Below, in pieces: positions 8,772-16,519 of a stretch of DNA of 64,000 bases. The translations under genes and the position numbers were made by a program. The stretch covers positions 121,395 to 185,394 of the forward strand of contig CAKUMB010000002.1 in NCBI GenBank assembly GCA_934667475.1, in the 5' to 3' direction. The stretch is from an uncultured Muribaculaceae bacterium. GTDB taxonomy: Bacteria; Bacteroidota; Bacteroidia; Bacteroidales; Muribaculaceae. Below the pieces are notes generated by a model that worked only from the letters and a program-made list of their open reading frames with translations, did no database searches and was not told the origin of the DNA. How positions within the stretch are numbered: position 1 is the first letter of the stretch; every line of letters starts with the position of its first letter.

Positions 8772-9353
8772 ATGGGCAAACGCATAGGCATATTCGGAGG
8801 CTCGTTCAACCCCATTCACACGGGGCACGCCATCATAGCCAACTATGTGAGCCAGCGCGCCGGACTCGACCAGCTGTGGATCATGGTGTCGCCGCAAAAC
8901 CCGCTGAAGCAAGAGTTCAGCGGCGACTACGACCTGCACCGGCTGAAGATGGCCGAACTGGTGAGCCGCCGGCTCGACAATGTGGTGACATCGGGCTTTG
9001 AATTCGGCTTGCCGCGCCCGTCATACACCATCGACACCCTCAACGAGCTGCAGCACCGCTTCCCCGACGACGAATTCTGGCTGGTGATAGGAGCCGACAA
9101 CTGGTGCGTGTTCGACAAATGGAAGTCGCACGACGAGATTGTGGCCAGGCACCACATACTCATATATCCGCGCCGCGGCTATGATGTGGAGATTCCAAAT
9201 GAGCTGAGCGCCAGGGTGAAGGTGGTCGACGCCCCGCTGGTGGAGGTGTCGTCGACCGAAATACGCGCCGGCCTCAAGCAGATGCGCAACATGGCCTACT
9301 ACATGCCCGACGACGTGTACCGCTATGTGATTGAAAACAGGCTATATATGTAA
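8772..9353 (+). CDS. nadD: Nicotinate-nucleotide adenylyltransferase
   Basis: 193 residues. It adenylates nicotinate mononucleotide in NAD synthesis. The nucleotidyltransferase signature is clear: GGSFNPIHTGHAIIANY at the N terminus carries the (H/T)xGH motif, and VSSTEIRAGLK near the C terminus is the ISSTxIR motif. DNWCVFDKWKSHDEI matches the NadD substrate region. It follows gmk by 11 bases and precedes the DUF5063 gene by 19 bases. Confidence 0.95.
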   Translation: MGKRIGIFGGSFNPIHTGHAIIANYVSQRAGLDQLWIMVSPQNPLKQEFSGDYDLHRLKMAELVSRRLDNVVTSGFEFGLPRPSYTIDTLNELQHRFPDDEFWLVIGADNWCVFDKWKSHDEIVARHHILIYPRRGYDVEIPNELSARVKVVDAPLVEVSSTEIRAGLKQMRNMAYYMPDDVYRYVIENRLYM

Positions 9354-9372
9354 CACACACCAAACACGCTAT

Positions 9373-9891
9373 ATGGAAAATAAAATGAAGCTAAGTCCCA
9401 ACTCGCTGGCCTTCATTGCAATGACCAATGAGTATTGCCACGAGCTGGAAAACATACTTGACTACGACAAAGACTCGTTTGTGGCCCGCATGCTCAAGCT
9501 GCTGCCGCGCATCTACATCTCGGCCAACGACATAGAGCTGGACATAAGCTTCAGCGACTACTACATCGACTCCTATCTTGAAGAGGAGGCCTACAACCAG
9601 GTGCGCAACTACGTGAGCCAGGTGATGGCCGAAGACGATGTGTATCTCGACACCTTCGTTGACGACATGAAGTATTCCGACACCCCTGTGGCCACCTCGG
9701 TCTCCGAAAATCTGGCCGACCTGTATCAGGAGTTCTTCAACTTCATAGCTTCGGTGAAGAATGCGCCCACCGAGGTGCAGCAAGAGCTGCTGGGCCTGTG
9801 CAAGGACAACTTCAAGAACTATTGGAGCCAGACCATTTGCAACGCCATAAAGGCATTGAACAAAATTTATTATAATCCCGACAATATATAA
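9373..9891 (+). CDS. DUF5063-type conserved protein
   Basis: 172 residues from the ATG at 9373 (MENKMKLSPNSLAFIAMTNE); an upstream in-frame start at 9331 overlaps nadD and is not favoured. The protein is acidic and helical, with no signal peptide or membrane segment. The pattern of an N-terminal helix with EYCHELEN, a central YIDSYLEEEAYNQVRNYVSQ, and a C-terminal LADLYQEFFNF...WSQTICNAIKALNKIYY resembles the DUF5063 family found after nadD in Bacteroidetes. Function unknown. The 19-base gap to nadD and 24-base gap to the M18 aminopeptidase place it inside the operon. Confidence 0.8.
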   Translation: MENKMKLSPNSLAFIAMTNEYCHELENILDYDKDSFVARMLKLLPRIYISANDIELDISFSDYYIDSYLEEEAYNQVRNYVSQVMAEDDVYLDTFVDDMKYSDTPVATSVSENLADLYQEFFNFIASVKNAPTEVQQELLGLCKDNFKNYWSQTICNAIKALNKIYYNPDNI

Positions 9892-9915
9892 ACCCAATTA
9901 AAACCACTACGCCCT

Positions 9916-11208
9916 ATGGACACCAAGTATATCGGCTCGCTGCTCGACTTCCTGGCCAAGAGCCCGTGCAACTTTTGCGCGGTGGACACGGCCAAGCGGT
10001 GGCTTGCAGCCAACGGATTTGATGAAAGACGGCTCGACGAGAAACTCAACGCCAAGCCAGGCGACAAATTCTTTGTGACCAAAAACGACTCGGCGATATT
10101 TGCCGTGAAGGTGGGCCGCAAAAAAGCCGCCGACACAGGCTTCAAGCTGATAGCCGCCCACAGCGACTCGCCCTGCTTCAGAATAAAGCCCAAAGCCGAA
10201 ATCAAGAGCGACGGCGGCATCGTTAAGCTCAACACCGAGGTGTATGGCAGCCCGATACTCTACACATGGTTCGACAGGCCGCTGTCGATTGCCGGCCGCG
10301 TGATTCTGCGCGGGGCCGACGCCCTGCACCCCGTGAGCCGGGTGCTGCACATCGAGCGCCCGCTGCTGCAAATATCGCACCTGGCCATCCACTTCAACCG
10401 CGCCGTGAACGAGGGCAACAAGCTGTCGAAGCAAAAAGACATGCTGCCCATCATATCCAAGTTCATCGGCAAGCTCGAAAGCGACAACCTGCTGACGGAC
10501 CTCATTGCGTCGGAACTGAATGTGGACGCCAGCGAGATTCTTGACTTCGACCTGGTGCTGTATGACACCGAAAAGCCATGCACATTCGGGCTTTGCAACG
10601 AATTCATTTCGGCCGGACGGCTCGACGACCTCAGCATGGCCCACGCCGCACTGACCGCCGCCATCGAGGGCACCGACCCCGACACCACATGCGTGGCCGC
10701 AATATTCGACAACGAGGAGACGGGCAGCGGCACAAAGCAAGGCGCTGGCTCACCCGTGCTGGCCAACGTGCTGCACCGCATAGTGGAGGAACAGGGAGGC
10801 AGCCTCGAGGACTTCTGCATAGCCATGGCCAAAACATTCATGGTGAGCGCCGACAATGCGCACGCCTTCCACCCCAACTATGCCGAGAAGTACGACCCCA
10901 CCAACCACCCCACCCTGGGCGGCGGACCATGCATCAAGGTGAACGCCAACTGCAAATATATGAGCGACGCCCACTCGGCCGCCGTGTTTAAGCAGCTGTG
11001 CGCCGAGGCAGGAGTTCCCTGCCAATATTTCGTGAACCACTCCGACGTGGCCGGAGGCTCAACGCTGGGCAACATACTCACCGGCCAAATCGACATCGAG
11101 GGTGTGGACGTGGGCAACCCGCTGCTGGCCATGCACTCGGTGCGCGAAACCGGCTCGGTGGTCGACCACATATATATGATTAAGGCATTCAAGCAATTTT
11201 TCAGCTAA
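9916..11208 (+). CDS. M18 family aminopeptidase
   Basis: 430 residues, the usual M18 length. It is a cytoplasmic zinc aminopeptidase related to yeast aminopeptidase I and bacterial ApeB, which usually prefers acidic or neutral N-terminal residues. Metal-site segments visible are IAAHSDSPCFRIKP (His/Asp), FDNEETGSGTKQGAGS (Asp/Glu-Glu) and the C-terminal NHSDVAGGSTLGNI; HPNYAEKYDPTNHP is also family-typical. It is the last gene of the yicC operon. The pgm-like promoter begins two bases after its stop. Confidence 0.93.
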   Translation: MDTKYIGSLLDFLAKSPCNFCAVDTAKRWLAANGFDERRLDEKLNAKPGDKFFVTKNDSAIFAVKVGRKKAADTGFKLIAAHSDSPCFRIKPKAEIKSDGGIVKLNTEVYGSPILYTWFDRPLSIAGRVILRGADALHPVSRVLHIERPLLQISHLAIHFNRAVNEGNKLSKQKDMLPIISKFIGKLESDNLLTDLIASELNVDASEILDFDLVLYDTEKPCTFGLCNEFISAGRLDDLSMAHAALTAAIEGTDPDTTCVAAIFDNEETGSGTKQGAGSPVLANVLHRIVEEQGGSLEDFCIAMAKTFMVSADNAHAFHPNYAEKYDPTNHPTLGGGPCIKVNANCKYMSDAHSAAVFKQLCAEAGVPCQYFVNHSDVAGGSTLGNILTGQIDIEGVDVGNPLLAMHSVRETGSVVDHIYMIKAFKQFFS

Positions 11209-11209
11209 G

Positions 11210-11240
11210 TTGCACAAGTGCCTTTTATTGGCTAAATTTG
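11210..11240 (+). promoter_or_regulatory. Promoter of the phospho-sugar mutase gene
   Basis: TTG (11210-11212), 20 bases, then TAAATTTG (11233-11240), an exact -7 consensus. The predicted start is about 30 bases before the gene. Confidence 0.65.
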
Positions 11241-11277
11241 TAGAAAAACAATAATTAAACTACACATATTTAACGAC

Positions 11278-13029
11278 ATGAACGACGAGAAACTTTTAAA
11301 CGAAGTCACTGCCCACGCCCAAGCATGGCTTGGCAAGGGATATGACACAGAGACCCAGAGTGAAGTGAAGCGCATGCTCGACAACGACGACAAGACGGAA
11401 CTGATTGAATCGTTCTACAAAGATCTTGAATTCGGCACGGGCGGCCTGCGCGGCATTATGGGCGCTGGTACCAACCGCATGAACATCTACACCGTGGGTC
11501 TGGCCACACAGGGCCTGGCCAACTACCTGAACGATGTGTTCAAAGATAAAGACCAGATAAAGGTGGTGGTAGGCCACGACGTGCGCAACAACAGCCGCCT
11601 CTTTGCCGAGACGGTGGCCAACATATTCTCGGCCAACGGCATAAAGGTGTACCTGTTTGAGGGTCCGCGCCCCACACCCGAAATGTCGTTTGCCATTCGC
11701 CTGCTGGGCTGCCAGAGCGGCGTGATAATCACCGCCTCGCACAACCCCAAGGAATACAACGGCTACAAGGCATACTGGGACGACGGCGCGCAAATGGTGT
11801 CGCCGCACGATGTGAAGACCATAGAGTATGTGAACAAGCTGCACAACATCGACGAGGTGAAGTTCAAGGGCAACCCCGAGCTGATTGAGATTGTGGGCGA
11901 AGACATCGACAAGCAGTTTATCGACCAGATAAAGACGCTGTCGCTCAGCCCCGACGTGATAAAGCGCCACCACGACCTGAAAATCGTGTACACCCCCATT
12001 CACGGCACCGGCAAATTCCTGATTCCGCGCTCGCTGGCCAACTGGGGCTTCACCAACGTGATCCACGTGCCAGAACAAGACGTGCAGAGCGGCGACTTCC
12101 CCACCGTGGACTCGCCCAACCCCGAGAACGCCTCGGCCATGGCAATGGCCATAAAGAAGGCCGAAGAGGTCGACGCCGACCTGGTGGTGGCCTCCGACCC
12201 CGACGCCGACCGCATTGGCGTGGTGATAAAGAACACCAAGGGCAAATATGAGCTTGTGAACGGCAACCAGATAGTGATGATATTCCTTTACTACCTGATG
12301 GCCCGCTACAAAGAGCTGGGCAAGCTCACCGGCAACGAATATATTGTGAAGACAATTGTCACCACCGACACCATTCGCCAAATCGCCGAAAAGCAGCACA
12401 TCAAGCTGTATGACTGCTACACCGGCTTCAAGTGGATTGCCACCGTGATGCGCGAAAACGAGGGCAAGGCCCACTATTTGGGCGGCGGCGAGGAGAGCTA
12501 CGGCTTCCTGGCCGAAGACTTCGTACGCGACAAAGACTCGGTGTCGGCAATCTCGCTAATGGCCGAAATCGCCGCTTGGGCCAAGGACAAAAACATGACG
12601 ATGAACGACATGCTCATCGACGTGTATATGACCTACGGATACTCGAAGGAGCGCGGCATCTCGGTGGTGCGCAAAGGCAAGTCGGGTGCCGAAGAGATTC
12701 AGGCTATGATGAAAAACTTCCGCGAAAACCCCATCAAGGAAATCGCAGGTTCGCCCGTAGTGAAAATCAAAGACTACGACAGCCTTGAGGAGAAAGACCT
12801 CGCCAGCGGAGCAGTGACCAAACTGGTGATGCCCGTGACGTCGAACGTGCTGCAATACTACACGGCCGACGGCACAAAGGTGTCGATACGCCCGTCGGGC
12901 ACCGAGCCCAAAATCAAGTTCTACCTCGAGCTGCACGACAAGCTGGAGAGCGCTGCCGACTATGACGCCAAAAACGAGTGGGCCGACAAGAAACTCGACC
13001 AGATTGCAAAAGACCTGGGCATAGCGTAA
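11278..13029 (+). CDS. Phospho-sugar mutase (phosphoglucomutase/phosphomannomutase)
   Basis: 583 residues, matching the long alpha-D-phosphohexomutase type (PgcA/PGM2-like). It moves phosphate between C1 and C6 of glucose or mannose. All four active-site loops are visible: TASHNPKEYNGYK with the phosphoserine, DPDADRIGVV binding metal, GGGEESYGFLAEDF recognising sugar, and RPSGTEPKIKFY binding phosphate. Glucose and mannose specificity cannot be separated by eye. It has its own promoter and a hairpin follows its stop. Confidence 0.93.
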   Translation: MNDEKLLNEVTAHAQAWLGKGYDTETQSEVKRMLDNDDKTELIESFYKDLEFGTGGLRGIMGAGTNRMNIYTVGLATQGLANYLNDVFKDKDQIKVVVGHDVRNNSRLFAETVANIFSANGIKVYLFEGPRPTPEMSFAIRLLGCQSGVIITASHNPKEYNGYKAYWDDGAQMVSPHDVKTIEYVNKLHNIDEVKFKGNPELIEIVGEDIDKQFIDQIKTLSLSPDVIKRHHDLKIVYTPIHGTGKFLIPRSLANWGFTNVIHVPEQDVQSGDFPTVDSPNPENASAMAMAIKKAEEVDADLVVASDPDADRIGVVIKNTKGKYELVNGNQIVMIFLYYLMARYKELGKLTGNEYIVKTIVTTDTIRQIAEKQHIKLYDCYTGFKWIATVMRENEGKAHYLGGGEESYGFLAEDFVRDKDSVSAISLMAEIAAWAKDKNMTMNDMLIDVYMTYGYSKERGISVVRKGKSGAEEIQAMMKNFRENPIKEIAGSPVVKIKDYDSLEEKDLASGAVTKLVMPVTSNVLQYYTADGTKVSIRPSGTEPKIKFYLELHDKLESAADYDAKNEWADKKLDQIAKDLGIA

Positions 13030-13052
13030 CTGCAGACTACTGCTATAGAATA

Positions 13053-13104
13053 GCGCCACAAGAAGGGGAGACAAAGCACAAGGCTTTGCCTCCCCTTCTT
13101 GCGC
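13053..13104 (+). terminator. Long hairpin after the phospho-sugar mutase gene
   Basis: An 18-bp stem with one mismatch (arms 13060-13077 and 13083-13100) and a 5-base loop, 30 bases after the stop. No clear T run follows, so it may terminate weakly or protect the 3' end. Confidence 0.6.
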
Positions 13105-13331
13105 AGTGAGCGGCCGTCACTTGCACAAATGTCGCATAAAATGTGGCAAATGTCGGCAAAATGCGCTTAATTGTCGAAAAAAGGCGGATTTTATTTTATC
13201 ATTTCACACTTTATTGTTAATTTTGGAGCGGATTGTTAAAAGTAACTCATTATAACAATTGAATCAACTTTTAATCACAATGAGTTAACGTACAATTTTT
13301 TATCTACGATATTGCAAAGATTGTAAAAGAA
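13105..13331 (+). promoter_or_regulatory. Promoter and inverted-repeat leader of the sensor kinase operon
   Basis: AT-rich leader. A -7 element TAATTTTG is at 13218-13225. Just downstream lie two interleaved perfect inverted repeats: TTAAAAGT (13236-13243) with ACTTTTAA (13267-13274), and TAACTCATT (13243-13251) with AATGAGTTA (13279-13287). They fall at or after the predicted transcription start, so they could be operator sites or alternative RNA hairpins. Confidence 0.5.
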
Positions 13332-14810
13332 ATGAAGAAATCTACTATATGGCTTTTAACAATTGTGATGGCGTTTACGTTCATCGGCTCACTATACGTG
13401 CAAATCATGTATATGGAGAACATGGTGAAGATGCGCAATGAGCAATTCTCGGAAGTGGTGATGCGCAGTCTCTACGGAGTGTCGGCTACGCTCGAGCAAG
13501 ACGAAACCAAGCACTACCTCGACCAGGACCTTGACGAGTCGGAGGCCCTGATGGGTTCGATTATGCGTCCGTGGGACGACAGCCAGCCATACACCGACAG
13601 CACCGCGCAATATCAGCCCATGGGCGTGCGCCAGCAGGGAAAAATGCAAAACTTCGATGAGCGTTACCAGCGCAGGCAAGAGATATTAAAGGGACAGTAC
13701 CTTTACCAAAAGGGGCTGCTCAACGAAGTGATACTCACCATACTCACCCAGTCGAGCAACCGTCCAATAATGGAGCGCGCCGACTCTGCGGTGGTGAGGC
13801 GCTACCTGAAGCAGGAGCTGGCCAGCAACGGCCTTAACTTGCCGTTTGAGTTCGCCATTGTGAGCCACAGCAAGGCCACAGTATATAAGACGGGCGGATT
13901 CTCGAACGCCGGCAGCGACAACGTGTACCGCCAGACGCTGTTCCAGAACGACCCCCAAAGCCGCCAATACACGCTAAAGGTGATGTTCCCCACCAAGAGC
14001 GACTACATATTCTCGTCGATAAAGTTCATGCTGCCGTCGTTTGCATTCTCGTTTGTGCTGCTGTTCATATTCATCTACACCATAATAGTGGCGTTCAAGC
14101 AAAAGAAACTCACCGAGATTAAAAACGACTTCATCAACAACATGACCCACGAGTTTAAGACGCCCATCTCCACCATATCGCTTGCAGCGCAGATGCTCAA
14201 CGACGACAGCGTGCGCAAGAGCCCCGCAATGCTCAAGCACGTGACCACCGTGATCACCGACGAGACCAAGCGGCTGCGCTTTCAGGTGGAAAAAGTGCTG
14301 CAAATGTCGATGTTCGACCGCAAAAACGCCACCATGCGCCTGCAGGAGGTGGACGCCAACAGCGTGATTAACAACGTAATCAACACCTATCGCATAAAGG
14401 TGGAGAAATATGGCGGGCACATTGAGGCAAGCCTCGACGCAGCCGACGCCATAGTAAACGTGGACGAGATGCACTTCACCAACGTGATATTCAATCTGCT
14501 GGACAACGCCATAAAATACCGCCGCGACGATGTGGCGCCCGAGCTGGCCATAACCACCCGCAACATTGGCGACGATTCGCTGCAAATATCCATCAAGGAC
14601 AACGGCATAGGCATTAAGCGTGAAGACCTGAAGCGGATATTCGACAAGTTCTACCGCGTGTCCACCGGTAACCGCCACGACGTGAAGGGCTTCGGCCTGG
14701 GTCTGGCCTACGTCAACAAAATGATAACACTATTCAAGGGCTCGATAAAGGTAGAAAGCGAGCTCAAAAAAGGATCGAAATTTATAATTACATTACCACT
14801 GTTAAAATAA
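13332..14810 (+). CDS. Membrane sensor histidine kinase, RprX-like
   Basis: 492 residues. A first membrane segment (about 5-25), a ~210-residue periplasmic region, a second membrane segment (about 235-257), then HisKA and HATPase_c domains with no obvious HAMP. The H box NNMTHEFKTPISTISLAAQ puts the phospho-acceptor His near residue 273. The N box NVIFNLLDNAIKYR, G1 DNGIGI and G2 GFGLGLAYV are intact. The response regulator follows 8 bases later. Pairing and sequence style resemble Bacteroides RprX/RprY; the signal is unknown. Confidence 0.93.
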   Translation: MKKSTIWLLTIVMAFTFIGSLYVQIMYMENMVKMRNEQFSEVVMRSLYGVSATLEQDETKHYLDQDLDESEALMGSIMRPWDDSQPYTDSTAQYQPMGVRQQGKMQNFDERYQRRQEILKGQYLYQKGLLNEVILTILTQSSNRPIMERADSAVVRRYLKQELASNGLNLPFEFAIVSHSKATVYKTGGFSNAGSDNVYRQTLFQNDPQSRQYTLKVMFPTKSDYIFSSIKFMLPSFAFSFVLLFIFIYTIIVAFKQKKLTEIKNDFINNMTHEFKTPISTISLAAQMLNDDSVRKSPAMLKHVTTVITDETKRLRFQVEKVLQMSMFDRKNATMRLQEVDANSVINNVINTYRIKVEKYGGHIEASLDAADAIVNVDEMHFTNVIFNLLDNAIKYRRDDVAPELAITTRNIGDDSLQISIKDNGIGIKREDLKRIFDKFYRVSTGNRHDVKGFGLGLAYVNKMITLFKGSIKVESELKKGSKFIITLPLLK

Positions 14811-14818
14811 CAACGACT

Positions 14819-15523
14819 ATGGAAGAGAAATTGAGAATTCTGCTCTGCGAAGATGATGAGAATCTTGGCATGTTATTGAGAGAATACCTTCAGGCAAAGG
14901 GCTACAGCACCGACCTTTTCGCCGATGGTGAAAGTGGCTACAAGGCCTTTCTGAAAGGCAAATACGACATCTGCGTGTTCGACATTATGATGCCTAAAAA
15001 AGACGGTTTCCAGCTGGCGCAGGAAATACGCACTATCAACAGCGAAGTGCCCATCATATTCCTTACGGCCAAGACGCTTAAGGAAGACATTCTTGAGGGC
15101 TTCAAGCGCGGTGCCGACGACTACATCACCAAGCCATTCAGCATGGAGGAGCTGGTGATGCGCATCGAGGCCATTCTGCGCCGCGTGAAGGGCAAGAAGG
15201 GCAAAGAAATCACTATGTACAAAATAGGCAAGTTCACCTTCGACACCCAGAAGCAGGTGCTCATATCCGACGGCATCTCCACCAAGCTCACCACCAAGGA
15301 GAGCGAACTGCTGGGACTGCTGTGCGCCCACGTCAACGAGATTCTGGAGCGCAACTTCGCGCTGAAGACCATCTGGACCGACGACAACTACTTCAACGCC
15401 CGCAGCATGGACGTGTATATCACCAAGCTGCGCAAGCACCTCAAAGCCGACCCGTCGATTGAGATTATCAACATCCACGGCAAGGGCTACAAACTCATTG
15501 CCCCTGAAAACGATGCGAAGTAA
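14819..15523 (+). CDS. OmpR/PhoB-type response regulator, RprY-like
   Basis: 234 residues. Receiver domain (1-120) with acidic residues in LLCEDDEN, the phospho-acceptor Asp in VFDIMMPKKDG, Thr in FLTAKT and Lys in YITKPFSMEEL. A winged-helix DNA-binding domain (about 135-230) contains LTTKESELLGLL and NARSMDVYITKLRKHLK...IHGKGYKL. It starts 8 bases after the kinase and is surely its partner. In Bacteroides fragilis RprY is reported to bind its own and oxidative-stress promoters; whether that holds here is inference. Confidence 0.94.
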   Translation: MEEKLRILLCEDDENLGMLLREYLQAKGYSTDLFADGESGYKAFLKGKYDICVFDIMMPKKDGFQLAQEIRTINSEVPIIFLTAKTLKEDILEGFKRGADDYITKPFSMEELVMRIEAILRRVKGKKGKEITMYKIGKFTFDTQKQVLISDGISTKLTTKESELLGLLCAHVNEILERNFALKTIWTDDNYFNARSMDVYITKLRKHLKADPSIEIINIHGKGYKLIAPENDAK

Positions 15524-15584
15524 TGGCTAAAGCCTTGCGTTAAGGCATAAAGCGCAACGCACGCCAGCAGGCGGTGTTGCGAAA

Positions 15585-15622
15585 AAAAGATGCAATATCT
15601 GTGAGCGGATGTTGCATCTTTT
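15585..15622 (+). terminator. Hairpin after the response regulator
   Basis: A 15-bp nearly perfect stem (15585-15599 with 15608-15622) and 8-base loop, followed by a T-rich stretch. Its 3' arm overlaps the next promoter. Confidence 0.7.
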
Positions 15623-15642
15623 GCTTTTGCTTCGTACCTTTG
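15612..15642 (+). promoter_or_regulatory. Promoter of the plsC-like gene
   Basis: TTG (15612-15614), 20 bases, TACCTTTG (15635-15642). The TTG box lies inside the 3' arm of the preceding terminator. Confidence 0.6.
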
Positions 15643-15732
15643 TAGTAATGGCGCGGCCAGCCACCCACTGCGGGATATGCGCTGAGCCTGCCACACCCAA
15701 CTAACTGACACACTATTTTGCATTAATTAACA

Positions 15733-16458
15733 ATGAAGTTCCTTTTTCTCGTATATCAGTGGCTTATAGCCGCTCCCATACTGCTCGTTCTCACCATTGT
15801 CACCGCCATACTCACCATAGTGGGAGGCGTGTTTGACAGCGGCTGGTGGGGGTATTACCCGCCAAAAATATGGGCACGGTGCTGGTGTGCGCTGCTGTTT
15901 GTGAGGGTTAAGGTGGAAAACGCCGAATACATCGACAAGAACACGTCATACGTGTTTGTGGCCAACCACCAGGGGGCGTTCGACATATTTTCGATATACG
16001 GATTTCTGAACCACAACTTCAAGTGGATGATGCGCAAGGGGCTTGAAAACATTCCCCTTGTGGGCCTTGCATGCCGCGCCGCCGGCCACATAATGGTCGA
16101 CAAGTCGACACCCGCCAAGCTGATGAAGACCATGCAGACGGCCGAAAAGCGGCTGAGCGGAGGCACGTCGCTTGTGATATTTCCCGAGGGCAGGCGCACC
16201 AGCGACGGCAGCCTGCAGCCCTTTAAGAAAGGGGCCTTCAAGCTGGCGCTGGAATTCAAGCTGCCCGTGGTGCCCATAACCATCGACGGATCCTACAAGG
16301 TGATGCCGCGCACATCGTTCAGCGTGACACCCGGCACCATAGTGCTGCGCATACACAAGCCCATAGCACCAGGGTCCGACGGCCACGACATCGGCAAGGT
16401 GGTGGAAGAAAGCTACAACTTGATTAAGTCTGACTACAGCGCTGACACACAATTGTGA
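15733..16458 (+). CDS. 1-acyl-sn-glycerol-3-phosphate acyltransferase (PlsC-like)
   Basis: 241 residues. It adds the second acyl chain to lysophosphatidic acid in membrane lipid synthesis. One or two N-terminal hydrophobic segments (about 5-40) anchor it in the inner membrane. The acyltransferase motifs are NHQGAFD (block I, HxxxxD) and FPEGRRTSDGSLQPFKKG (block III), with VPITIDGS later. Length fits PlsC (about 240). It has its own promoter; dnaE follows after 61 bases. Confidence 0.88.
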   Translation: MKFLFLVYQWLIAAPILLVLTIVTAILTIVGGVFDSGWWGYYPPKIWARCWCALLFVRVKVENAEYIDKNTSYVFVANHQGAFDIFSIYGFLNHNFKWMMRKGLENIPLVGLACRAAGHIMVDKSTPAKLMKTMQTAEKRLSGGTSLVIFPEGRRTSDGSLQPFKKGAFKLALEFKLPVVPITIDGSYKVMPRTSFSVTPGTIVLRIHKPIAPGSDGHDIGKVVEESYNLIKSDYSADTQL

Positions 16459-16519
16459 ATAGGCTCACGCAATTGTGTTTTTTGATTAACCAAACTAAAA
16501 AAAAGACGACGAAACTATA

